Source: Amoebophrya sp. A120 (lineage: Eukaryota > Sar > Dinophyceae > Syndiniales > Amoebophryaceae). Taken from it: 34,493 bases of DNA. Below, in pieces: positions 10,701 to 18,388 of this stretch; position 1 is the first letter of the stretch, and each line of letters opens with the position of its first letter. The stretch is taken from contig CAJINV010000005.1 of NCBI GenBank assembly GCA_905178155.1, positions 8,922,825 to 8,957,317 of the forward strand. Reading direction: 5' to 3'. The translations under genes and the position numbers were made by a program. The notes under the pieces are model-generated. The model worked only from the letters and a program-made list of their open reading frames with translations. It was not told the origin of the DNA and did no database searches.

Positions 10701-10994
10701 TGCTAGACAAATCGCCAGGCTTTGGCTGTTGCGCATGACAAAATTGGGCTCGCAGTGTAGTCGTGCTTAGCTAGTGCAGCAGCATCACAGATCTAGCATA
10801 CTACGCGAATTTGAGCATCACAAATCTCAAAACACCAATAGCAACTGCTTCTCCTGGGTTTCTGCATGAGAAACATTTTGAGCATGCAGGTTTGCATTAC
10901 AACTCTGGGGCGGGGACGTTTTTACAAATGATACGTTGCCGAGGATCTTTTTCAACGCGTCCTTGTCCAGATGATCGAGCAACGAGGACATCAT
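1703..10994 (-). CDS. Serine/threonine protein kinase, CMGC-like, ten exons
   Basis: Exons: 10994-10934, 10649-10560, 10291-10170, 10017-9872, 9582-9258, 4622-4064, 3805-3755, 3534-3174, 2889-2771 and 2601-1703. The exons sum to 2733 nt, about 910 residues, without a frame break. The kinase signatures appear in order. These are the glycine loop SEGGYGVV (63-70), the ATP lysine in IAVKK (K90), the helix-C glutamate in LLREIHFM (E113), the catalytic loop HRDIKREN (251-258), DLG in place of DFG (272-274), APE (296-298), and PVDIWALGCVFYEML. After a long charged insert comes the C-lobe end CLQFYPAERITAQELADVL. A Lys/Glu-rich insert separates beta4 from beta5. The ~300-residue C-tail is Ser/Asn-rich and basic (KKRRSTKK). 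The activation-segment and DIWALGC wording suggest CMGC (CDK/MAPK side), but the subfamily is not resolved. The start at 10994 (MM) is the first Met in frame. Confidence 0.85.
2606..2770. mobile_element. Introner element, family D (kinase intron 9)
   Basis: This short 165-bp element has ends GTATGCACTGCAAAAGTATC and the inverted counterpart ending CTTTTGCAATGCATA. AAGT is duplicated at 2602-2605 and 2771-2774. Excision with one copy kept joins P-D-T-S-V-L in frame. It is related to the element at 25677-25816 in the KH-protein gene. Confidence 0.82.
2895..3173. mobile_element. Introner element, family B (kinase intron 8)
   Basis: The termini are TATCCTGTGTAAAAACATCC and, inverted, a segment ending GTTTTTCTTCAGGATA. 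The flanking duplication has decayed by one substitution (TGTTC at 2890-2894, TGCTC at 3174-3178). Excision joins L-Q-E-Q-R-V in frame. It has the same orientation as the copy at 143-424. Confidence 0.83.
3540..3754. mobile_element. Introner element, family C (kinase intron 7)
   Basis: This is the only copy of its family in the window. The termini TATGAAAGTGCACAATTTCC and the inverted segment ending TTGTGCACTGTCATA enclose a C-rich/G-rich pair of tracts. The flanks GCTCC (3535-3539) and GTTCC (3755-3759) are a target duplication with one mismatch. Excision joins S-G-E-L-D-N. Confidence 0.8.
3811..4063. mobile_element. Introner element, family A (kinase intron 6)
   Basis: The ends carry the family-A core GTCTGGAA / TTCCAGACCCAGACATATTT inside TATGCATTGC...GCATTCGATA. 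The TSD TAGAA lies at 3806-3810 and 4064-4068. Excision joins A-A-S-S-P-D in frame. No GT-AG pair is available at the junction, so splicing must be non-canonical. Confidence 0.85.
4591..4629 (-). repeat. Catalytic-loop exon start, copy A (functional copy)
   Basis: This 39-nt core reads on the minus strand as TTATCAG followed by the codons for VLHRDIKREN plus the first bases of the Ile codon. It is the only one of five copies that continues into the rest of the kinase (IFYDAKNQ and the DLG motif). Only a few intron-side bases are shared with the other copies. Confidence 0.85.
5575..5735 (-). repeat. Catalytic-loop exon start plus intron 3' end, copy B
   Basis: The 39-nt core at 5575-5613 is identical to copy A. 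It is followed on the plus strand by ~120 bp (GCATGATTTGTTTTAAAATG onward) shared with copies D and E. Read as an exon on the minus strand it gives HRDIKRENIF, then a run encoded by poly-A (SKKKN), and does not continue into a kinase. Confidence 0.8.
5751..5768. repeat. Short perfect palindrome
   Basis: ACGTTACCCAGGTAACGT has 8-bp arms around a 2-bp centre. It lies just right of copy B in the kinase intron. Its function is unknown and it may be incidental. Confidence 0.4.
5790..6345. repeat. GC-rich intronic block with repeated CTGCGCGCGC words
   Basis: The composition jumps from that of the flanking intron to strongly GC-rich, with repeated GCTGCGCGCGC-type words (around 6030, 6135 and 6330). 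The overlapping ORFs on both strands are a by-product of the composition and show no domain. The block lies between copies B and C, so it looks like inserted or amplified DNA. Confidence 0.5.
6352..6390 (-). repeat. Catalytic-loop exon start, copy C
   Basis: The 39-nt core is identical to copy A and also shares the adjoining CGTAAAAA on its exon side. Like copy A, it lacks the ~120-bp intron-side segment of copies B, D and E. Confidence 0.8.
6408..6580. repeat. Minisatellite built on GGAATCAAGTTG
   Basis: At least eight imperfect units of GGAATCAAGTTG or GGAATCCCGTT occur with variable GGTCCT-type spacers. The units degrade to the right into GGAATCCCGTTACGTG and then unique sequence. The array starts directly beside copy C in the kinase intron. 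Confidence 0.75.
6690..7870. repeat. GC-rich degenerate repeat block (CCGAAGG/GGCGAAA words)
   Basis: Positions 6690-7130 are GC-rich with little obvious periodicity. From about 7150 to 7860, words such as GAAGGCGAAA, GGAATCCCC and CCGAGAG recur every ~30-60 bp in degenerate form. A 341-codon minus-strand ORF (6867-7892) covers it, but its translation only mirrors the repeat (SFRLPS, GDS, RLPS variants). Confidence 0.55.
7971..8122 (-). repeat. Catalytic-loop exon start plus intron 3' end, copy D
   Basis: The core at 7971-8009 differs from copy A at one base, which is synonymous in the Asn codon. The following ~110 bp match the intron-side segment of copies B and E, including AAAGTGAAAG and GTCATGCGAAAATGAGG. 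Beyond the core on the exon side there is only a poly-A tract. Confidence 0.8.
8369..9085. repeat. Hairpin-forming minisatellite (GTGATGGCC...GGCCATCAC)
   Basis: About eight or nine degenerate units of ~60-75 bp each contain AAAGTGATGGCC, a spacer such as AGAGCTCCTT, and the inverse GGCCATCACTTT. They are linked by CCGGTCGGGC-like sequence. Each unit could fold into a hairpin in RNA. ORFs on both strands (8488-8985 minus, 8509-8952 plus) are products of the repeat. Confidence 0.75.
9103..9240 (-). repeat. Catalytic-loop exon start plus intron 3' end, copy E (donor-proximal)
   Basis: The 39-nt core at 9103-9141 is identical to copy A. It is followed by the B/D-type intron segment. Splicing from the donor at 9257 to this acceptor would make a 123-nt intron, normal for the locus. 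The resulting protein would read HRHKVLHRDIKRENIFY and then PLFHLPEPIGRRC to a stop at about 9048, a kinase cut before the DLG motif. Confidence 0.8.
9588..9871. mobile_element. Introner element, family B (kinase intron 4)
   Basis: The ends are TATCATTTGTAAAAACGTCC and the inverted segment ending GATGTTTTTGCACAGGATA. The TSD ATGTT lies at 9583-9587 and 9872-9876. Excision joins A-Q-N-I-E-I. Its body runs opposite to the family-B copy at 2895-3173 in the same gene. Confidence 0.85.
10018..10169 (-). other. GT-AG intron, kinase intron 3 (152 bp)
   Basis: The donor is AAGAAG|GTATAG and the acceptor CTCTATCAG|GTC, phase 0. It separates the ATP-lysine exon from the helix-C exon. No introner termini or target duplication are present. 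Confidence 0.75.
10297..10559. mobile_element. Introner element, family A (kinase intron 2)
   Basis: The termini are TATCAAATGTAAAAGTGTCT and the inverted segment ending CATTTTTACATTTGATA. The TSD CGAAG lies at 10292-10296 and 10560-10564. Excision joins A-T-F-E-V-P in frame. Confidence 0.85.
10655..10933. mobile_element. Introner element, family B (kinase intron 1)
   Basis: The ends carry GACGTCCTCCCCCCAGAGTC and the inverted ACTCTGGGGCGGGGACGTTT. The flanks are CGTTT (10650-10654) and CGTTG (10934-10938), a one-mismatch target duplication. Excision joins L-G-N-A-I-A. Its body is close to the reverse complement of the 143-424 copy. Confidence 0.83.
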
Positions 10995-13900
10995 CTTTGA
11001 CGAGTTTAGAAGATTTTATATTTGTCGCTTTATCTTTTTCAAAAGGGTATTAATTTTCTAAAACTAAGTATAACGCTCTCGATTCTTATTGCTGGTGCTG
11101 TCCTGCTAGAAGAACAAGAAGTTGCTGTACGTATTGGTGATATAGACGGACGCTCTTGCCGCGTGGGTGCGTAAAAATGCGTGTAGAAATGATTCGTCGC
11201 GGCGGAATGGGATTGAGTACTATGTCTATGAGGACCTGTAGTTGCAGTGTTTCAAGAAAGCTGCTATCACTATCGCTATCAACGACAGGAGGGCTACAAC
11301 AGTAAATACGACGGCGACGCGGCAGAAGTGGCCTGACGATGCAAGAACTAGCTGTCTTTTGGCTTCTTTACTCTTTGACAACTCTACTCCCTGCTCCTGA
11401 TGGAAACTGTTTGTTCTCCTGTGTCGCTAATTTGTCATGCTAATATGCAGAAGTACTGACTGAGAAGGTGGAAGAAACCTATATCTATAAAGAACTACGC
11501 TACTAAAACCGGAACAAGCTTTACGACTTCAAATTGCTATCAATGACTATCGTTCGCCACCATTGACCTGACTGGGATTGGAAAATAGCATTTTCTAGCT
11601 ACGAAAAATCTGCATAGTACGAGTATAATGTTGTAGACACAATTTGATAGTGGCGTGAACGTGAAGAGAACAGATGAGCCAACCATTTATGATAGCCGCG
11701 AGGTCAACATGAGAAATTGTGCTGCTACAAAGCTGCTGCACTACACCGACTTTCAGATGTTTTCTCTTTGATTTTTTCGCACAACATGATTAGTGATCGC
11801 CATTTTGCGGCAGGGTCGATTTGCTGATCCAGTGATTTATCTGACTTTGATGCTTTCAGCTCACAAGCTTTTGCACAAAGAAAATCTTCCGACTGTAACT
11901 GTGATTGGCACTACAGGACAAGAATGGCACTTTTTCTCGCACAAGAATTTTTCCTTCTCCATCTTGTAGTTGACGACGTCGTACGACTTTGTCGTGCCAG
12001 TGAATCCACACGACTTCGTGCCAATTCGCTCGAAAGCAGTCCCACAACGTCCGATGTCTATTTTGATTTCCACACAAGAATCAATATTGCCCGAGTTTGT
12101 CGTCCACAAAGAAGACTTGGATAAAAGAACAAGAACGCGGCAAAGTACGCAACACACGACAACAAGCGTGCACACAACACTTGCGCAGCAATAGCATTTC
12201 AATCACGCGCACGCCATTACTCCTGCACAACACGATGTTGCACTAACTGTGAGAAGACAAATCGAAGAACTAAAGAGCTTTCTTCATTGTCATCTAAAAA
12301 AACAAAATTGAGCAGACATTTTTGAAGACGCATTTTTGTCTCATTGAAAAGAACTTTGCAGAGAGGAGCAGAGCACTAGCGCACGTCAGCTCTTTTTCCC
12401 CCCACCAGCGGTTCCCTCTCCCTCTTTTTCTGCGAGGGCCGCTAGGGAGGTCGAGTGGTTTTGATTTTTCATCCATTTTTCCCGTGCGGCATTACCGTTT
12501 GCTTGCAGGAAGTGAAATTCTTTTGAGAAAAAAGTACAGTATGGTCCGCGTGTCGGCGAGGGGGCGTATGTACCTCTAGACCACTCCTGCATATCTGTAG
12601 TTTTCGACGTTGTGTTCATACTTACTGCACCTAGGGTAGTTGTGCTTGTTCGGGTTGCGCTGTTTTCTCAAAAAATTTGAAGCCCCAAGAACTTCTTCAC
12701 TGCAATTCATTAGTGCGATGGATTTAACAGTACTAAACCACTCTGAGGAAAGACAAAGAGATGTTCATTGTCATAGTGCACAATACGATACGAAATGATC
12801 GTGCTATATTTTTTTGCATTTGGGCGGGTTTTGAGATGTATGCAGATGAGTACGTAGGTCAGCATCAAACCCAGCTTCTTCTAAATTTTTATCTGTGGCA
12901 CTTCAATAGTACTACACCTGTGTTCTCTAGACCAATGACAGCTCGATTTTTTTGTGGCGCCAGTCGAAGTACTTACTAGGACAACTGCGTGCATCTACAG
13001 GTGTTTGTAGTAGCTCCTACTTCATGCTGATTCGGTAGTAGAACCAGCTACAAAACCCGACTCGGCTTCGAGTCGCCTGGACGAAAACGTGGACTCTGGC
13101 TTATATACATCGTAGTTTCAGGAGGTTTGTATTCGTTTACGTTTTTTGTTTTTTCTATAGCCTCCTCATATTTTTGCAAAATCTCCGGCATTATGCAAAA
13201 CTTAACCACTAAATACTTTATTTTCTACCTGTTTTAAACTACCTGTAATTTGTTCTTGCGTCGAAGGTCCATGCGCTTTTTTTGTTCTTCGTGCTGTTGC
13301 AATTGAAGCCTCTAACTACTTATGTTGGGTTTTCATTGCAAAAGCAAAACCCGGGTCACAATCTGGTTGTTCTGCTATAAAGGTCCTATAGAACTCTGAG
13401 AAAAGATGTGCATCGGCAAAAACCATTTTCTGCTGGTGCGGCATAGATAAAAAATGGGCAGTGAAAAGGGACTTAAAAAACCACTCGAGGTGCTTGTCGA
13501 CTGTAAGAGGCCGCTATATTTCTGTGCTTGTTATGGCGGTAAAACATCTAACAGACAGGCTTCGAAACGAAAACTTCGAAGATTAGATGCACTCTGTCTA
13601 GTAGAACGCGCTACAGTAGTTGTTGCAAATTGGCTCTGTATTTTTAGCAAAACGACCTCCTACAGTGCGACAATATAGGTTCGGAGAAAGAGGGATAGTT
13701 CTAGTGGTCGAAAGTATAAGTAACAGGCCCTTCCCGCATGACAAAAGCAATCACTGGAAAAATGCGACTACTCCTGCACGACAGGAAGACTGAGGATAAA
13801 AAGAACTTCTTGCAGAGGACTTCTGAAGGAAGGAACTAAACTTCTCATGTGTAGTTTTTAGTATCTGCTGCTGTTGCTGTTCTATTTTGCCGGCTGCCAG

Positions 13901-14206
13901 CAATTTTCGGGAAAAAAAAATTTATCCTCCCGTATAGAGACAAGCAAACATGTGCTAAATTCCCAAATAAAAGACGAGTCATAGAGGAATTCTCTCCCCG
14001 CGGCTGGGGATGAAAACCCTGCTTTTGATGCAAAAGTAAAAGTTAAAAGTAAAGAAGTCGTGTCGCAGGATTGAGTATCGTATCGTCCCAAATTTTTCCG
14101 TTTGTCGCTTTTTTCTTCGGCAGAAGATAACCTTTCTCCATGCTGTTATGCGCAGGAGACGAGCGGAGAAGATGTCACCTCCGGATCAACATTATTCATT
14201 GTCGTC
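10995..14206. other. Intergenic spacer (3.2 kb), no supported gene
   Basis: This lies between the kinase start and the transporter stop. Composition is balanced to slightly AT-rich. The ORFs are short, lack domains and overlap on both strands. No introner termini were found. Isolated TGTCATGC words (e.g. near 11434) are the only resemblance to introner bodies. Confidence 0.5.
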
Positions 14207-17136
14207 TTAATTCATGTTGTCCATTGCGTTCTTAATCTCCGGTCTCGCAAACATCTTCAACAGAGAATCTAGCAACTGCGACAGATTGCTGCAATCGCAC
14301 CACACCGGCTGCCCATCGTCGCCCGTTTCCTGGTGCTCTGCACCGGTTTCTAGTGTTGGTGAAGAATTCGAATGGTCGCACTCGTGAAAGTAGTACAGGA
14401 AAACCATGAGCCCCGCGCCCGCTGCCACGAAGGTCTGTTTTAATAGTACGATTTTTTTTTTGATGACGATTCAGAACCAGACACTAGATCGCGTCGCAAC
14501 AAATGCATGACAACTTGTTCCACTTCAATAAACGACGAGTATGTTGCAACACTGTCATTTTGCTGCACTAGTAGCACTACTGCAGCAGCAAGCGAAGTTG
14601 AAAAATAAGTAATTGCAACCACCTATACCACGACCACCTTTTATAGCAACATGTTGAGAAACAAACAATCTCCATTCTCATATACCAAAAACTTCGCCGC
14701 CGCCTTGCTCGCGCTTTTCGCGGTGTCGCACTCAAACACTTCCGGCACAATTTCCGTTACTCCTACGTAGATCAACGTCCCGCACGCCAGAGCGTTCAAA
14801 TACGGCCCAATAATTTGCATCTGCTCCTCCGCCACGTTGTGTGCCGCCGTGTAAATAATCACCCCGATCGGACTGCTGCAGGCGCAGAGGAAATTCAACA
14901 AAAAGAATTTACACCCGTCGAAGTCCGCTTTCAACAGCGACAAAGACAACACAAACCCCTCCACCCACTTGTGCGCGGCTAACGCTACCACCGTCGCCAT
15001 TCCGTTCGACCAGGGGTTCGTCCCCTTAAAGGTCGAAGCCGCTGCCCACCCCTCAAACACCCCGTGTAATGACAGCGCGAGCATGAGGAAAACCGCGGAC
15101 ATGGTGCTTGCGCCGAGCGGAACTCCGTGTTGGTGCCCGTGGTTGTCGTGGCCGTGGCAACCGAGGTCCTCGTCGGAATGGTGGTGGTGCTCGTGAACGT
15201 AGTGGGAGTAATTGGATTTTCGCCTTTGCTGGGACAAAATGCTGTTTCTGGGGCTACCCCTTCCGTGGATGTAGTGGTTGCCTGAGGGAGCGTTGCTGAT
15301 TATCAAATGCAAAAATGTCTGGGTCTGGAAGATTGCGAGACTTGTCATGCTAGTTTGGCATGACTAAAAAGTTTGTGATGCGTGTCCAAGAAGAGACCCT
15401 CTTGCCTGTGATGCAAAAACGCAGTTTGTCATGCGAAAAACGCAACACAAAGAAGCGCAGATATTTCTCATGCTTGGCTGTGCATTACAGAACATTCGCT
15501 ATTCCCAACGCAGCATTACAAGTTTCCAGACCCAGACATTTTTACATTTGCTACTGATTCTTCCATGATTTTCTTTTGATTTTATCGCCGAATCGTCAAT
15601 CCCGACTTTGGACTTTTTACTTGCTGTCGACCGGTCGCTCATTCTACTAGACGGGTAAAGAAGATTATTGGGCGTGGCGAGTAAGTGTTGCGTCTGCTCA
15701 TTGTGCAGCAAATGGTGGCCGCCCGGATGTCCGCTGGTCAGTTGGTTCTCGATATCCTCGGGGGCCTCTGGTTCGTCAAGGACTTTGATTTTGTCATCCT
15801 CTTCGTCACTGTGGTCGTGCTGGCAGCCATGGCTATGTGATCCGCAGTCGTGCCCGTGGCTGTCATGTGCACCAGATACTGCACCATGCTGATGTCCGTG
15901 TCCGTGACTAACGTGATTATTTCCCTGTCCGTGCACGTGTGAGTGCCCGCACGTATGATCCTCGAAGTCCTCTCCATCCTCCAAACTATTTCCGTGCGCG
16001 TGACAGCCGCTGGCGTGATGATTATCAAATGCAAAAATGTCTGGGTCTGGAAGAGTGGAACTTGTCATGCAGATTTTCCATGACCCATGAGGTCTGGAAT
16101 GCGGGACTTAGCATGACAGGCTCTGCGAGGTCTCTGCCATCCCTATCCTGCATGAGAAACTCCCTCCCAACTTGGTCGAAAGAGGACAGCGACAGCTTTT
16201 GGCTCTCATGCAACACAGATTTTTGTATGCTTCAGACTTACCATGACAAATTACCACCTTCCAGACCCAGACATATTTGCAATGCATACTGATGTTCTTT
16301 CGCGGGCGAGGATTTCGGGGTAAACCACAATGCGAACACCCGTTCGAAAAAGAGAATCAAGCTGTACCCGCCGAATAAAGTTACGCCCATCAACTGCAAC
16401 TTCCCCTCCAGTGCCTCCGTGTCGTCATGGGGAAGGGACATAAAGCCCGGTGGCGTGTTCGGGTCCCCGTGCGAATGGCCGTGGCCGTTACCGGCAGCAG
16501 CTCCGTGGCTGGTATTCCCAGTGTCCACCATCTGGGGGTTTATCTGCGGTCCGTACTCCCGAAAAAACCTCTCGTTGGGCTTGTGGTGTACGTGGCCGTC
16601 GTGTTCGAACTTTCTCAGATACAGACTTTTCCACTTCTCCGCAGAGGACTGCTGCACCGCGGTGAGCAAATCCATCACCACTTCCGGAATGATGTGGAAG
16701 CAGGCCATGGCGAGGAACATCCCAGCCGCACCGACGTTGAAAAGGTCGAGGACGAAGAGGGAGATTCTGCCGCGGAGGATTTTCGCCAGATAGGACCCGA
16801 ATAGAACGATGGAAATGAATATCGAATGCAAATATGTCTGGATGTCTGGAAACTTGTAATGTTGAATGGTCATGATGGCCTGTGCCTGTAAGTGCAGTGC
16901 AGCATGACAAATGTTTCAAACGCTTTCTCATGCGCAGAACGCATTACAAACTGCGGTTTTGCATGACGAAACAAGTGTGACGCTTTATAATTTGCTGCTT
17001 ATGCAATACAGATTTTTTAGTAATGCAAAACATGCAATACAGGTTCAACCTTCCAGACCCAGGCATATGTGCACTCGATAATGAAGATCGAGATGGTCGC
17101 CAAAGCGAACATCCACTGCTGCTGGTGGAAATCCAT
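14207..17136 (-). CDS. ZIP-family (SLC39) zinc/metal ion transporter
   Basis: Exons: 17136-17081, 16814-16290, 16015-15554, 15295-14686 and 14434-14207. They sum to 1881 nt, about 626 residues. The protein has about eight membrane segments. TM1 lies near 8-35, TM2 carries FLAMACFHIIPEV, and TM3 is GGYSLILFFERVFAL. A long cytosolic-type loop follows with His clusters (HVSHGHGHQHG, HGHDCGSHSHGCQHDH, HEHHHHSDED). TM4 carries LSLHGVFEG, TM5 AAHKWVEGFVLS, and TM7-8 end in GAGLMVFLYYFHE. The H/E pairs in TM4 and TM5 are the family's metal-binding site and resemble ZIP1-3-type members. Family members move zinc or iron into the cytosol across plasma or organelle membranes. An in-frame TAA eight codons upstream, after introner removal, supports the start at 17136. 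Substrate and membrane are not determined. Confidence 0.9.
14435..14685 (-). other. GT-AG intron of the ZIP gene (251 bp)
   Basis: The donor is AAGTTTTTG|GTATATGAG and the acceptor TTAAAACAG|ACC, phase 0. It joins AAKFL to TFVAAGAGL at the last membrane segment. Without splicing, the frame stops at a TAA at about 14641. Confidence 0.75.
15301..15553. mobile_element. Introner element, family A, inverted body (ZIP intron 3)
   Basis: The termini are TATCAAATGCAAAAATGTCT and the inverted segment ending TTACATTTGCTA. The TSD CTGAT lies at 15296-15300 and 15554-15558. Excision joins R-I-S-N-A-P. The interior matches the copies at 3811 and 28690 only when reverse-complemented, so this element sits in the opposite orientation. 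Confidence 0.85.
16023..16289. mobile_element. Introner element, family A (ZIP intron 2)
   Basis: The ends are TATCAAATGCAAAAATGTCT and a segment ending TTGCAATGCATAC. The flanks TGATGAT (16016-16022) and TGATGTT (16290-16296) form a 7-bp duplication with one mismatch. Excision joins K-E-H-H-A-S. The interior belongs to the longer A subfamily, also seen at 18846, 24980 and 29717. Confidence 0.82.
16820..17080. mobile_element. Introner element, family A (ZIP intron 1)
   Basis: The termini are TATCGAATGCAAATATGTCT and the inverted segment ending ATATGTGCACTCGATA. The TSD ATGAA lies at 16815-16819 and 17081-17085. Excision joins I-F-I-S-I-V inside the first membrane segment. Confidence 0.85.
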
Positions 17137-17169
17137 CTTGACGATAAGGAATTTGTTGTACTTGTGTTA

Positions 17170-17421
17170 TATCAAATGTAAAAATGTCTGGGTCTGGAAA
17201 CTTGTGATGCTGTGTGGCATATCATGAGGAGGCCACAGTTGCTGGCTCAGCATGACAAGTTTCTGAGCTTCTAGGTGTTGCCTATTCTGCATGACAAACT
17301 ACGTTTCTGCATGACAGAAAAGTGGGGCTCTTTGGTGATGTGCATGACAGATTTAAGAGTCATGCCAGACAAGCATGACAAACTTGCATTTTTCCAGACC
17401 CAGACATTTTTACATTTGATA
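17170..17421. mobile_element. Introner element, family A, in the ZIP 5' leader
   Basis: The ends are TATCAAATGTAAAAATGTCT and the inverted segment ending CATTTTTACATTTGATA. The TSD TGTTA lies at 17165-17169 and 17422-17426. It sits upstream of the ZIP start codon. After excision an in-frame TAA precedes the ATG, so this is a 5'-UTR intron or an untranscribed insertion. Confidence 0.82.
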
Positions 17422-17426
17422 TGTTA

Positions 17427-18388
17427 TGCTGGTTCACAATTTGGATCTTCTTCCCTCAACTTAAATTTTCTTATAAATACCTCGCCAAGAAGAACTTAAC
17501 TTCTTTCTCGAAATTCAATTCAGGGTGCACCACGAGTAATAGATGTTGTTGCAAGTTGTTGTACTAGAGCAATTTTAGTGCCTGGTGCTCCAGAAATAAT
17601 AAGTAAAACTTTTGAAACCACTAGAAAACGATCCTAAATGCCGATACACAACAACATCCTAGAGTCTTTATTCAATTCAACCACAAATAACTCATGTACC
17701 ACCCCTGTTAGATTGATGTAAATGACGTTGATTGATTCGGTTTCGGAGATTTATTTGAGCTCGCAGAGAATAAACAAAAGTAGAGCAGTACATTGCTGCT
17801 TCTGGTATTTTTGTGTCCTAGATGCTACTTTCGTCTAAAGATCTCGCGATTATTATGGGAACTCGTGCAAAAAGATCCAAATCGCTGGATTTCATTTTTG
17901 ATCTGGATCACGATTTCGGTTGCAGATGTTGCAAAAAATGCATTACAAGTTTCGGAAAAATTTCGTACGCTGCGGATCTTCCAAAAAGCATTTTATGATT
18001 TCAACATAGCAGGATCCTTACCTTCTGCTCTGGGATTTGAGTTGAAATTGATGCAACACATGCGTACAGAAATGCGAACAAAATCAACATTTTCAAGCGG
18101 TTCGTTTCCCTCACATGATTAGATTAGAGTCCTGCCTCAAGACAATATTCCGCTTCGTCTTTAAAAAAACCTGATTACTCGCCCGCATTTGGCTCTATTT
18201 CAGAAAAAAAACTCACAGGGAAGAAGTTCAACAACTTCAATAATATTCGCTTCACAACAGTCGCTGATGTTTCATTTTCGCTACACACATTCAATCATCA
18301 CAGGTTTAGAAGATGTCGGGTTCCTTAAAAAATCGGCACATGACTTGACAGGCAGCACAGGAACTACGCCTGTAGCCCCTTACTGTTG
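17427..18388. other. Intergenic spacer (~1 kb), no supported gene
   Basis: AT-rich sequence lies between the ZIP leader and the 3' end of the TFIIF-like gene. A plus-strand ORF at 17793-18122 has no motif and lies opposite the direction of every supported gene. Confidence 0.5.
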
